Of a stretch of 64,000 nt of DNA, positions 25,744 through 37,600 are shown in pieces. The notes under the pieces are model-generated. The model searched no databases. It saw only the letters and a program-made list of their open reading frames with translations, and was not told where the DNA came from. Where the stretch lies: contig NZ_LNUV01000001.1 of assembly GCF_001512285.1 (NCBI RefSeq), forward strand, positions 106,015 through 170,014, in the 5' to 3' direction. The stretch's first letter is position 1, and the number at the start of each line of letters is the position of its first letter. A program made the translations under genes and the position numbers. Origin of the DNA: Arthrobacter sp. EpRS71 (GTDB lineage Bacteria; Actinomycetota; Actinomycetes; Actinomycetales; Micrococcaceae).

Positions 25744-25837
25744 GGAAATGGTCCTCACTTTGGGGTCTTCTCCACCCTACTGAACACTCTTCGAAGGGGA
25801 GGAGCGGCATCTCGACTACAGCGGGCGGATCAGCGAC

Positions 25838-26581
25838 TCAGCAGGCCAACAGAGCTGGAACTACCTCGGTGACGTCGCGGGGTAGCGGTGGGCCGCATCC
25901 CCTGATGGATACGGCAGCAAGGTGCGTTGCACTGGCTGGGACGTGGTGAACCATCAGGCCATCGATCAGTGGCTGCTCCGGACAAACGGCGTGGAAGCTA
26001 CCGGAATTCCGCTTAGCGGAGACCAGCGCCACAGCAGACGGCGGGAAACTGAGGCCCAGCCCTGCGGCTTTCAGTATTGCTTCTTTGGCAACCCACTGGC
26101 GCATCCTTGACGGCACGTCAGTGTTGTCCATGGAAGCCGCAGCCCGGGGATCAAGAACGTAGTTGTCAAAGCCGTCGAAAAGTCCGGATGGGACGCGTTC
26201 AATGTCAACGCCAACGCTGGCTGAGGCCGGCCCCACTGCCGCCATCACCAGGCCATGGCTCCTGGAAAGGCTCAGCGACATTCCCGGCAGGACCGTCCGC
26301 CCATGGTCGGTGCTGCCGCAGCCCGGGCACTGCCGTGTGATGTTCAATGCAGGGGCGGCAAGCGGCTCCAGCCCCAACTGGTGCGTCGCCAGCAGGCGCA
26401 GCAGAACATGTGAGGCCGCATAGTCCTGGCTGTCCGCCATGCTACGGAACTGTGCCCGGGCGGCCGTTTCGGCTGGGGACAGAAAACGGTCCAAACCGCC
26501 GACGCCGGAACACGCCGCCTCGACGTCGGCGGAAGGCAGGATCACGTACCCGACGGCGAAGGCGGCGCTCCGGGCCTTCAC
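25838..26581 (-). CDS. Sfp-type 4'-phosphopantetheinyl transferase
   Basis: A 247-residue transferase that arms carrier domains with phosphopantetheine from coenzyme A. Magnesium and CoA motifs are visible as SVGVDIERV and WVAKEAILKAAGLGL, with SLSLSRSHGLVMAAVG before them. I chose the GTG at 26581, which overlaps the exporter stop codon as GTGA; the open frame continues to 26851 but only inside the exporter gene. It is the last gene of the NRPS operon and would activate its three carrier domains. Confidence 0.88.
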   Translation of the reverse strand: MKARSAAFAVGYVILPSADVEAACSGVGGLDRFLSPAETAARAQFRSMADSQDYAASHVLLRLLATHQLGLEPLAAPALNITRQCPGCGSTDHGRTVLPGMSLSLSRSHGLVMAAVGPASASVGVDIERVPSGLFDGFDNYVLDPRAAASMDNTDVPSRMRQWVAKEAILKAAGLGLSFPPSAVALVSAKRNSGSFHAVCPEQPLIDGLMVHHVPASATHLAAVSIRGCGPPLPRDVTEVVPALLAC

Positions 26582-27378
26582 AGCTTGCTGATGCGCCGGT
26601 ACTTTGCGATGGCCAGTGGTGCGAACACAGCGATGATCGCAATGCTGCAGGCCAAGGCATACACCAAGGCGTTCTGTGCAGGCCAGCCGCCGGGGGCAAT
26701 GAAACCGGAAGGTGCAGCGTTTCCGAAGAGCTCGCGCACAGCCGTGGCCACGGAGGTCACCGGGTTCCATTCGGCAATGGCCCGTAATGGACCCGGGAGG
26801 GAAGCCGTGGAGACGAAGGCGCCGGACACGAACGTAACGGGGAACAACCACACCAAGCCGAGGCTCTGCGCTACTTCCACACTGCGTGCCGTCAATGCGA
26901 TCAGCGCCCCGATCCAGGACACGGCAAAGGCGAACAGGAGCAGAACGCCGAGGGCAGCAATGACCTGCAGTACGCCGGTGTGTATCCGCCAGCCGATGGC
27001 CAGACCACAGACGAGAGTCACCACAACCGAAATGACGCTGGTGTACAGATCCGAGGTGGTGCGCCCGAGGATCACTGCCACCCGGGACATTGGCAGGGAG
27101 CGGAAACGGTCAATGAGTCCGAGTTGAAGGTCCTTGGCCAGATACACAGCCGTAAAGGACGCATTGAACGTCAAGGTCTGGGCCAGGATGCCCCCGATGA
27201 GGAAGCTGCGATACTGCTCGCCACCCAGCGAGCCGCCGAAGACGAAGCCCAGAAGCAGGACAAACATGACAGGTTGCACGATTCCTGTCACCAGCGCCCC
27301 AGGGGTACGGAGAACGTTGAGCAGATTGCGGTGTGCAATGACGGAACTATCCCGGAAAGCCGCGGTCATGACGCTCAT
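26578..27378 (-). CDS. ABC-2 type exporter permease (DrrB-like)
   Basis: A 266-residue permease of the ABC-2 family with six hydrophobic segments. It contains the family region LKDLQLGLIDRFRSLPMSRVAVILGR and the late ALTARSVEVAQSLGLVWLFP. It pairs with the ATPase encoded just upstream (4-bp ATGA overlap) as an exporter of the DrrAB kind, which moves antibiotics and lipopeptides out of the cell. Its place inside the NRPS operon suggests it exports the peptide product and gives self-protection. Confidence 0.9.
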   Translation of the reverse strand: MSVMTAAFRDSSVIAHRNLLNVLRTPGALVTGIVQPVMFVLLLGFVFGGSLGGEQYRSFLIGGILAQTLTFNASFTAVYLAKDLQLGLIDRFRSLPMSRVAVILGRTTSDLYTSVISVVVTLVCGLAIGWRIHTGVLQVIAALGVLLLFAFAVSWIGALIALTARSVEVAQSLGLVWLFPVTFVSGAFVSTASLPGPLRAIAEWNPVTSVATAVRELFGNAAPSGFIAPGGWPAQNALVYALACSIAIIAVFAPLAIAKYRRISKL

Positions 27379-28349
27379 GCTGGTACCTCGTCCTTGCGTG
27401 TGTGCCCTTGCGGCTGGGCACTTCCTCCGGTGAGCTGGAGGAAGACGTCGTCCAACGTGGGCCGGCGCAGGGAAGCTTCTGTCACCGGTACAGATCGCGC
27501 GTCCAATTCGGCCAAGACGCGTACCAGCACGCCGTGCCCTCCGGGTGCTGCAACGGAAACTCTCAGCGCCGCTGGCTCGACCTCCGGCGCTGAGGATCCG
27601 CGGGTTTGTGCTGCCAGAATGGACGAGGCAAGCTGAAGGTCTGTGGCATTGCGTATGGTGATGTCCACGCGCTCCGACCCGGCACGGTTTTTGAGCTCCG
27701 ACGCACTGCCCTCGGCGATCACGCTGCCATGGTTGATGACGGCAATGTGGTCCGCTAACTTGTCAGCTTCTTCCAGGTACTGCGTGGTCAGCAGGACGGT
27801 GGTTCCGGCGGATACCAGGTCTGCCACTACTTCCCACGTATCAAGCCTGCCTCGTGGGTCTAGCCCGGTGGTGGGTTCGTCCAGCACCACCACTTTGGGC
27901 CGCGCCACCACGGCTCCGGCAAGGTCGAGTCGGCGTCTCATGCCGCCCGAGAACGCACCGGCCCGCTTGCCGGCAACGTCCGTGAGCCGGAAGTCGGCCA
28001 ACAATTCGTGGGCGCGGGCGGAGGCATTCCTGCGGTTCATGCCATAGAGGCGCCCCACCATGTGGAGGTTTTCAAAGGCGGTGAGTTTTTCATCCACTGC
28101 CGCGTACTGTCCCGAGAGCCCCAGATTGCGTCGTACAAGTTCAGGCTGTTTGCTGACCGAGTGTCCGGCCACCCAAGCATCCCCTGAATCCGGTGCCAGC
28201 AAGGTGGTGAGGACCTTGACGGTGGTGGTCTTGCCTGAGCCGTTAGGTCCCAGGAGTCCCAGTACAGTCCCCTCGGCGGCGTTGAGTGTCAGTCCGTCCA
28301 GGGCCGTGAAAGTACCGTAGTTTTTGCGGACATTCTCTATACGGATCAC
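27375..28349 (-). CDS. ABC exporter ATPase (DrrA-like)
   Basis: A 324-residue ATPase with Walker A GLLGPNGSGKTTTV, signature AFSGGMRRRLDLAGA and Walker B VVVLDEPTTGLDPRGR. The C-terminal extension of about 90 residues (from AVINHGSVIAEGSASELK to RPTLDDVFLQLTGG) is typical of DrrA, where it binds the membrane partner. The start overlaps the MbtH-like stop codon and the end overlaps the permease start by 4 bases. It is probably the motor for export of the peptide made by the adjacent synthetase. Confidence 0.92.
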   Translation of the reverse strand: MIRIENVRKNYGTFTALDGLTLNAAEGTVLGLLGPNGSGKTTTVKVLTTLLAPDSGDAWVAGHSVSKQPELVRRNLGLSGQYAAVDEKLTAFENLHMVGRLYGMNRRNASARAHELLADFRLTDVAGKRAGAFSGGMRRRLDLAGAVVARPKVVVLDEPTTGLDPRGRLDTWEVVADLVSAGTTVLLTTQYLEEADKLADHIAVINHGSVIAEGSASELKNRAGSERVDITIRNATDLQLASSILAAQTRGSSAPEVEPAALRVSVAAPGGHGVLVRVLAELDARSVPVTEASLRRPTLDDVFLQLTGGSAQPQGHTRKDEVPA

Positions 28350-28558
28350 TGGCTGGCGGCCAGCTCGGAAACCTTGCGGGGAGCCATATCAGTCCACGTC
28401 TGCGACACGTATTCCAAGCACGCCTCGCGGCTGTCCGGGCCGAACATAGCCACCCACCCCTTGGGTGTGGCCGCGAACGATGGCCACAGTGAGTGTTGCT
28501 GGTATTGGTTCACCAAGACGGTAAAGGTTGCTGAAGTGTCATCAAACGGGTTCGTCAC
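28346..28558 (-). CDS. MbtH-like protein
   Basis: A 70-residue accessory protein that binds and stabilises NRPS adenylation domains. It shows the whole family pattern: NPFDD at the start, then VLVNQYQQHSLWPSFA, PKGW, and CLEYVSQTWTDMAP. The GTG at 28558 gives the standard length and has AAAGG 9 bases upstream. An open frame to a TTG at 28594 would add 12 residues. It lies 72 bp after the synthetase gene and overlaps the exporter ATPase start, so its level is tied to that of the synthetase. Confidence 0.93.
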   Translation of the reverse strand: MTNPFDDTSATFTVLVNQYQQHSLWPSFAATPKGWVAMFGPDSREACLEYVSQTWTDMAPRKVSELAASQ

Positions 28559-28630
28559 GAGGATTGACCTTTCGGGTTGTTCCGGCGTAATCAAGGCCCC
28601 GGGTTCCGGAGCGTTTCCAGTGGTTCGGAC

Positions 28631-31600
28631 TCAACCCCCCAGCTGGATGGCCAGGGCGGGCATGATTACCGGGAGAGCTGCGTCACTTAACATCCGGGAG
28701 TGCCTTGCCGGCACCTCGACGGCGGTCACGCTACCGGTGATATACGCCCCCCAGGCTTCCGTTCCTGGTGTCCCCGCAGGGACGTCCTCCGTCGCACGGA
28801 AGAGAAGCAGGTCACCGTCGAAGACCGCTGGTTCCTCTTCCCTGATCAGTTTGGCCAGTACGGGGAAGTTCTCCACCATGGCCTGCACGGCGTCCTGTGG
28901 AACGGTGCCCAGCGGGTTGTGGTTCCTGCGGAGGATCTCCTGGGCCTTGGCAGCGCCAAGATCCTCGTAGTCGGACTCGTCCAGGGCGTAGCCTTGCGCC
29001 TCCAGGAAGGCAGCCCAAATTCCGGCACCTGCCCCCACCTCATCGTTGCTCTCCTGGTTGCCGGGGAACGCGTCAAGGATGGCCAGTGACGCAACCTCAT
29101 CGCCGAGTTCCTGCAGCCGGGTAGCCAGGCGGTGGACCACATGCCCACCAAAGGACCAGCCCAGCAAATGGTAGGGTCCCGAAGGCTGAACGGATCTGAT
29201 ATGGGCAATGTAGCTGTCCGCGAGTTCAGTAAGGTCCATCGCAGTGACGGAGTGGGTGTCGCCCGGTTCCATGCCCGGCATCTGCAGCCCGATCAGGGGC
29301 CGCTCCGGATCCAGCGAGCCAAGCATTGAAGCGTAGCCCCACGCGATACCCGACGCCGGGTGGACGGCGAACAGGGGCGCTTTGGTGCCGCTGGTGCGCA
29401 GGGGAAGAACTTGGCGCAGGCTTTCAGCCGCGCCTTCCTCCACTCCACGATCGGCCTCAGCCAGAAGCGACTCCACCGTGGGAGCGCGGAACAAAGTCTG
29501 CACCTGCAGCGATGTACCCAGCGCTGCGTTAATACGGGCGATCAACGGTTGCGCCAGGAATGAATGCCCGCCCAGTTCGAAGAACGACTCATCCACCCCT
29601 GCTTTGTCCAGGGACAACACGTCCGCGAAGATTGCTGCCACCGCCTGCTCCCGGGGGGTCCGGGGAACCTTGCCGGACGTGCGCGGCGCGCTGTCCGCTT
29701 CCGGCAGGGCAGCAAAATCCACCTTTCCGTGATGGGTCAGGGGGATCTCCTGGACGGCCACCACCACCGCAGGCACCATGTAATCCGGCACCAGGTTCCG
29801 CAGGTGGGCGCGCACGCCGTCAGTGAAGGCTGCCCCGGCATCCGTAGTGTCAACAGAAACACCGGCCGCGGGGACCACCCACGCCACCAACCGCACGCTG
29901 TCGCCGGAGGATACCGCCCGGACCACGGCGTCCTGAACGTTTTCCGCAGTGGCGGCCGCCTGTTCGATCTCCCCGGGCTCCACACGGAACCCCCGGATCT
30001 TCAGCTGATGGTCATTGCGTCCGGAGAAGACGATGCTCCCGTCAGCGTGCCGCACCACGAGGTCCCCGGTGCGGTACATGCGTGCACCATCGGAGCTGAA
30101 CGGATCGGCAACAAAGCGTTCGGCCGTCAATGCGGGCTGGCCACGGTATCCATTGGCCAGCTGGCGCCCTGCGATGTACAACTCGCCGGGAACTCCTGGA
30201 AGTGCGGGCTTCAACAAAGTGTCAAGGACGTACAATCGGGTTCCTGACGTTGGAGCTCCCAATACCGGAGCCGGGTTATCAGCGACCCGGGCCATCACGG
30301 TATCAACGGTCGCTTCGGTGGGCCCGTACAGGTTCCAGGCGGACACGTTGTGGTAGGCGGACAAGTCGCTCCAAAGTCCGGGATCGAAGGCTTCGCCACC
30401 CAAGGCAAGGCTGAAACCGGAGTCTGGGGAGGTGCCCGGGGCTTCCAGCACGCGGGTGAATGCCGGTTCCTTCAGCAACTGCCTGACGTATCCGGGCGTA
30501 GTTTCCCAGACGGTGATCCTATGCTTTTCGAAGTATCCGGCCAAAGCTGCCGGATCACGCCTGATGGTGTCCTCCACCACGTGGAGTTGATGGCCGGCAA
30601 TCATCCAAAGGATGGGATCCCACGAGGCGTCGAAGCCGACTCCCGTGGTGTGTGCCACGTTGTGCCGGACTCCTGTGGTGGCAGGGTGGAGCCCTTCAAA
30701 AAGTGTTGATTGATGGGATTCCAGGAGGGCGCCGAGTGCTCCGTGGCTCACTTCCACGCCCTTGGGCCTGCCCGTGGAACCGGAGGTGAACATGACGTAA
30801 GCGGATTCACGGTTTGTGGGCTGCCGTTCGACGAGTTTCCGGGCCGCTTCCACGCCTTGTTCTGCGTCCATTCCTGAGAGAGGCTCAAACAGTTGGGGCA
30901 GCGTGATCAGGCGTGGAAGGGCTGCTCCGGTCTTCCGGGCAGACATCGTGGCCACCACGTCTTCCAAATGTTCCGCTACCGCGTCCACGGTAATAATCAC
31001 AGACGGTTCGGCATCTTCCAGGATGGACGAGACCCTGTGGTCCGGGTACTCGGTGTCAATGGGGTTGTACACGGCGCCCGCAGCCAATGCACCCAACAGG
31101 CACTGGACTGTTCCTGCTGATCGCGGGAGGAACACGGAGACGACATCGCCAGCGACCACCCCTTGCTGTTCCAATCCGGTCGCCAGGGCCAGCACAGAAG
31201 CGGCCAATCCGGCGAAGGTTTGTTCGCCGTCCTCAGTCACCAGGGCCACCTGGTCTGGTGCAGACCGAACGGAGGCAGCAAACGCGGCCAGGACGCCGTC
31301 GTTCGTGTCCGTGTGATGCCCGACGGCGGAACGTCGTCCCGCTGTCAGCGCGGCCAGCGCGTCTGCCTCTTCAGGATCGACGAGCACCACCTCTGACAAG
31401 GGCGAATCCGGGTTGCTTGCACTGCGTTCCACGAAGCGCACGAGGCTGGCGACGAGGCGGTGGATAGTGTCTTCCTGGAACATGGCAGCGTTGTACTCCA
31501 GCGTTGCCGAAAGCCCCATGGTGCCCGGGCGGAACGTGAAGGAGAGATCGAACTTGGCCTCTCCGGATCCGTTGTCAGGCAACGGACGCACCACGGCCCC

Positions 31601-34600
31601 CGGCAGTTCCGGAAGTGAAACGGGGGAGCTGTCCACAGTCAGCATGGTTTGGAACAGCGGGTGCCGGCCCAGTTCGCGTTCCGGGTTCACTACTTCGACC
31701 AATCGTTCGAAGGGGACGTTGTCGTGATCGAAGGCAGCGAGAATGCTGGTCCGGGCACGATGCACCATGGTCCGCAGAGAGGGGTTGCCGGCGGCACTGA
31801 CCCGCAGTGGCAGGGTGTTGACAAAGAAACCCACCAGCTCTTCCAGCTCCGGGTCCGTCCGTCCGGCGGTCGGTGAGCCAATCACCAGATCATCACCGGC
31901 GCCCATGCGGTGAAGGAAGCCTGCCAGCACCGCGTGGAGCGTCATGAACAGGCTTGCGTTGGAGTGCGCTGCGACGGAGTTCAGTCCTTCGAGGGCTGCG
32001 GCGCCGAGCTCAAAGCCATGGTGCTTACCCGGTTGCCGTGCTTCGCGGGGGCGGCGTTGATCGGCAGGGAGTGGCAGCTCAGCAGGAATTCCCGCGAGCG
32101 CATCCCGCCAGTAGGCAATTTTCCTCCCTGACGTGGCGTCCCGGTCCAGTTCCTCCTGTTGCCATGCACTGAAGTCTGCGTATTGGACAGACAGTGGGGC
32201 GCGGCGGGGCACCGAACCTTGGAGCGCGGCGGCGTAGGCCTCGGAAAGGTCACGAGCCAGCGGTGCCAAGGACGCGCCATCGCTCGCGATGTGGTGCAGT
32301 ACCAACTGCAGCACCCATCCGGAACCGGCGCCGTAGTCCCTGCATAGCAGGACCGCGCGGAGCGGAAGATCCTGTGTAACGTCGAAGCCCTTGCGCGTCT
32401 CCTCTTCCAGGACATGGGCTTCGTCTGCTTGGGACGTCACCGGGATGATCTGCAGAAGGCCCTGGGCGTCTGCTGGAGCGTGGATCCTTTGCCGCGGCGT
32501 TCCGGCGTCAGCAGGGTAAGTGGTGCGCAATATTTCGTGTCTGGCCACCAATGCGTCGACGGCCGAGGATAGGGCGTTCTCGTCCACTTCGCCGTCCAGC
32601 TGCGCGGTCAGGGAAATGTTGTAGTCGGCCGATCCCGCATCCAGTTGGTTGAGGAACCACATTCGTTGCTGGGCGAAAGATAAGGCCGGGGAATCCTCAC
32701 GCCCTTCCCGGCGCAGAATCCACTCCGACAGGGGTGTGGATTCCGACGTCGGTGAGGCCTCATCGTGAGTGGACTGGCCGGCGTCGTGCTTGGCGCCACC
32801 AGGGCGTTCAGAGGTCACCGCCTCCAGCAAAGCCGCGGGAGTGGGCAGGTCGAAGAGGGTTCGCAACGGAAGGGAGGTGCCGAAGGCTTCCCGGACCTTG
32901 CCCATCATGGTGATTGCCAGCAGGGAGTGGCCTCCCATCCTGAAAAAGTCATGGTCCATGGCAACGGTTTCCAGTCCAAGTACCTCAGCAAAAATGCCCG
33001 CCATGACATGTTCTTCAGGTGTTGCGGGGGCCACGCCTCGGCCAGTGCCGGAGACCACGGGCGCCGGGAGGGATTTGCGGTCCAACTTGCCGTGAGAGGT
33101 GAGCGGCAGCTCCGGGATGGTCATGAAGACGGCTGGGACCATGTAGTCGGGGAGCAGATTGGCAGCACGCGTTCTGAGTTCAGCAGGGTCAACCTCGCCA
33201 ACAACGTACGCGATGATCCTTTGGGCTGGATTGCCTTCAGGCACCGCTGCGACCTGTCGTACTTGGGGATGGCTGGCCAGCGCCGACTCCACCTCACCCA
33301 ATTCTATTCGGAAGCCGCGGACCTTCACCTGGTCATCGAGCCGCGAGAGGAACTCCAGCACACCGCTGGCATCCCGCCGCACTACATCGCCCGTGCGGTA
33401 CATACGGGAACCGTCCGAGGCGAAGGGGTTGGCCACGAAACGGGATGCAGTATCGGCAAAACGCTGGTCGTATCCTCGTGCCATTCCGGCGCCCGCCAAG
33501 TACAGTTCCCCGGGAACGCCCGCCGGGACAGGTTGCAAGTAGGCATCCAACACCATGGCCGAAGTGTTGCCAGCCGGCCGTCCGATCACAGGCTTAGGTC
33601 CACGGACATCGGCCGTGACTGAGTCCACTGTGAACTCTGTGGGGCCATAGAAGTTCAGCGCACGAACTGAAGGATCGGCGGCGAGGCGTTCCCATAGGGT
33701 GCCCGGGACGGCTTCGCCGCCGAGGATCAGAATCAGCGGTTGTTCGCGTTGGTGCTCCAACAGGCCGCATTGCAACATTTGCGTGGCGAACGTCGGTGTT
33801 GTCTCCAGAACGTTGATGCCGTGGTGGAGGCAGTGTTGGGTGAGGCTTTCGGCATCGCCCCGCTGTTCATCAGCCACCATGTGCAGTTTGGCTCCGGCAA
33901 CCATCCAGAGCATTGGATCCCAGGCAGCATCGAATCCCAGGCCCGCAATGTGCCCCACCACGGGCTGATCCGCGTCAACCGTGAGGCGGGGGCCAAAGAG
34001 GGTGCGGTGGTGGTGGGCGTAGAGGTTGGCCAAAGCGCCATGCGTTACCGCCACTCCCTTGGGCCGTCCGGTGGAGCCGGAGGTGTACAGGACATAGGCA
34101 AGGTCACCTGCGTTTGGCGCTCGATCCGCGGAGCCGCCGCCCGGGGTCGTTGCGCCGCTTGCCAGCAAGTCCGCAAGCGTTACTGCCTTGTCAGGCTCGA
34201 CGCCGGTAGTCGCGTAGGCGTCGACGATCACCACCGCGGGCGTACTGTCCTCCAGGATCATCCGGATCCTTTGCGTGGGGTAGGCGAGATCAACGGGGAT
34301 ATAGACGGCACCTGCCGCCAGTACGGCCAGGGCGGCAGCCACGACGTCGGCTGATCGACGGATGGCGACCGCCACCCTGTCGCCGGGGCGTACACCGTGC
34401 ACAATCAGTCCGTTCGCGATGGTGCTTACCCGCTTCTCGAGCTGAGCGAAGGTCCAAGAAAATCCTGCAACACCTGTCCCGTCGGTCACTGCAATCTGTG
34501 ATGCCCGCAGGGTGGCCGTCTCTGAGAAGGCGTCCAGGATGGTGGCCCACTGGACGTCCTGTTCGGTGGCGGTGTTGTTGGCCAGTACAGCTTCGTGCTC

Positions 34601-37600
34601 GGCCGGGCTCTGTATCCGCAGCTGGTCCAGGCGGATGTCGGAGTCCGTGGCGAACTGCCCTGCTACCAGTGCGAAACCTGCTGCCAGCCGCTCCACTGTG
34701 CTGCGTGTGAAGAGGGCGGGGTTGTAAGCAAGGGATCCGGCGATGGCGCCACCGTCCCGTTCCGCCAGGTCCAGGAGGAGGTCGAACTTCGCGCCGCCCG
34801 GTTCCCGTCCCAAGTCCGCCGATGCATCCACACCGTCCATGGCAAGCACAGCATCAGGGGTGTTCTGCAGCGTCAGCATCACTTGGAATAGCGGGTGGCG
34901 GTGGCGTGATCGCGTGGGGTTCAGTTGCTCCACGACACGCTCGAACGGAGCGTCTTGGTTCCCATACGCGTACAGGTTGGTGTAACGGACGCTCTCCACC
35001 AGCTCTGCGGCCGTAGGGTTGCCGGACGTATTGGTCCTGAGCACCAAAGTGTTGACGAAGAAGCCCACCAGCTCGTTCAGTTGGGTATCGGTTCGGCCGG
35101 CCACAGGCGTGCCCAGCGGGATGTCCTCGCCCGCGCCCGACTTCGTCAGGAGTGCCGCCACGGCGGCCTGCAGCACCATGAAAAGGCTGGCGTTGTGGGT
35201 CTTCGCCAGTTCCTTCAGGCCTGAGGAAGTGACGGCGTCCAGTTCCAGAGGAATCGACGACGCCGGGAGGTCGCCTTCGCGGGTTCCTCGTGGGTAGTCG
35301 TAGGGCAGGTGCAGCTCCTCCGGAGATCCCTTGAGTTCGCGTGCCCAGAATTCCAATTGGCGCGAAATCGGGCTCGACGGATCGTCCTCCCGGCCCAAGG
35401 CCGCGCGTTGCCACAGGGTGTAGTCGGCGTACTGGACGGGCAGGTCATGGGTAACTGCCGCCCCTCCACGCAGCCGCGCAGTGTAGGCCCGGGAGAGGTC
35501 CCGGGCGAGAGGTGCAAGTGACCATCCGTCCGCGGCAACATGGTGCAGTGTTATTGCCAGGACGTGGTGGTCCGGCGCCAGTTGGAACAGGACTGTCCGA
35601 ACTGGAAGTTCGCTGGTGATATCAAAGCCACGCTGTGTCTCTGCCAGCAGTGCCCGCTCCAGGTTGGCCGCATCGCACTGAACTGCCAAAAGATTTGCCT
35701 GCGCTGCATCCGGGGGCAGGATTTCCTGACGTGGTTCGCCCTCCGACCACGGAAAGATGGTGCGTAGTGTCTCGTGCCGGGATACGACGTCGGTCAGCGC
35801 GGCCTCCAAGGCATCTACTCTCAGATGACCCGTCAAAGTCAGCACGATCGGGATGTTGTAGGCACCTGACTGGTGATCAAGCCGGTTCAGGAACCACAAA
35901 CGGCGTTGGGCATAGGACAAGGGAATAATTGCGGGCCGGTTCGCCGCCGTCAGTTCAGGAGCGGACGGTCCGTCGTGCTCCAAGGCCGCGGCCAGGCCGG
36001 CAACTGTAGGCTCTTCGAAGATGGTTCGCAGTGCCGGTGACGAACCCGTTGCGTCCCGCAGGAAAGCCGCCAGCCGCGTGGCCAGGAGCGAGTGGCCGCC
36101 GAGATCGAAAAAGTCGTCCTCACGTCCAACGGATTCGAGGCCTAGAACCTCCCGGAACGCCTCTGATACCAAGCGCTCGGCGTCGGTGCGTGGCTCGGTG
36201 GTTGCCACTTCACGTTCATGCGTTGGCAGTGCCCGGGTATCCAGTTTGCCGTTGGCGGTCAACGGGATGGAATCTATGGTGAGGACCGCAGCGGGCACCA
36301 TGTAGTCGGGCAGCGTCCTGCGTGCCTGTTGACGGATGGCGGCTGAGTCCAAGGGCTGCGGACCAGACACGTCTGTGAACGTGCGGCTGCCTTCGAGGCC
36401 GGGCTCGGTGCCAGCGGGGGTGACGTAGGCGAGCAGTTGATCGTAGCCCGCCTTGTTCTTAGTGACAGTCACTGCCGCTTGTGCCACTCCGTTGATGCCG
36501 CGCAGCACTTCCTCGATTTCGGATAATTCAATCCGGAAGCCCCGGATCTTGACCTGCTGGTCCATGCGGCCAAGGAACTGCAGGGTGCCGTCGTTCAATC
36601 GGCGTACGACATCGCCCGTGCGGTACATACGCGAGCCGTCACCTATAAACGGATCAGCCACGAATTTCCCGGCGCTCAGGCCGGGCTGGTCCATGTATCC
36701 GCGTGCCAGGTTGGGGCCCGCGACGTACAGTTCTCCGATGGCATTGGCAGGTACGGGGTTCAGGCCCGAGTCAAGAATGTAATGGCGGCTGTTTGCTACG
36801 GATCCTCCCAGGGTGACATCAGTCCCGGGTTCCATCACTGCGGTGAGTGAGTCCACCGTGGTTTCGGTGGGGCCATAAAAGTTGTAGGCCACGACGCCGG
36901 AATGGGCCGCCAACTCACGCCACGTGGCAGGGTCCACGGCTTCCCCGCCCAGGGCGACCACAGAGGGATGCACCTCTTGGTCGAAGAGTCCGCAGTCCAG
37001 CAGCGCCTTGGCAAAGGTAGGTGTTGTTTCTATCGAGTCGATGAGTTCGTCTGCCAGAAACACGCTCAATGCCTCCGGGTCGCGGCGGGTCTGGTTGTCC
37101 ACGATGTGCAGCTCGTGACCGGCCAACAGCCACAGAATGGGATCCCACGACGCGTCGAAAGACAACCCGGCGGTGTGGGCCACACGCAGCGGCCGCCCGA
37201 GACGACTTTCGGCAGGATCAAAAATCCTGTCGCGGTGGGAGGTCAGCAGATTCAGGAGTGCCAAATGTTCCACGCCGACGCCCTTGGGACGCCCGGTGGA
37301 ACCCGACGTGAAAATGACGTAGGCAAGATCATGCTGTCCAGCGCTGGGGGGTAGTGCCGTGGAATCATGGCTCTCCAATGTTGCCGTAGTCTCGGCGGAA
37401 TCCAGGACAGTCACCGGGACCTTGGTCTGGGGCCTCCCTGGCTCACTGTCCGCGGCCAGGGCAGCTTCGGTGAGCAGAATGATCGGTTGCGCATCCTCCA
37501 GCATCCCCTCCACTCGTCCCGCCGGATAGTCCGGATCAAGCGGAACGTAGGCAGCGCCGGCCTTCAGGATGGCCAGGATGGCTACGGGAAGCAGAACGCT

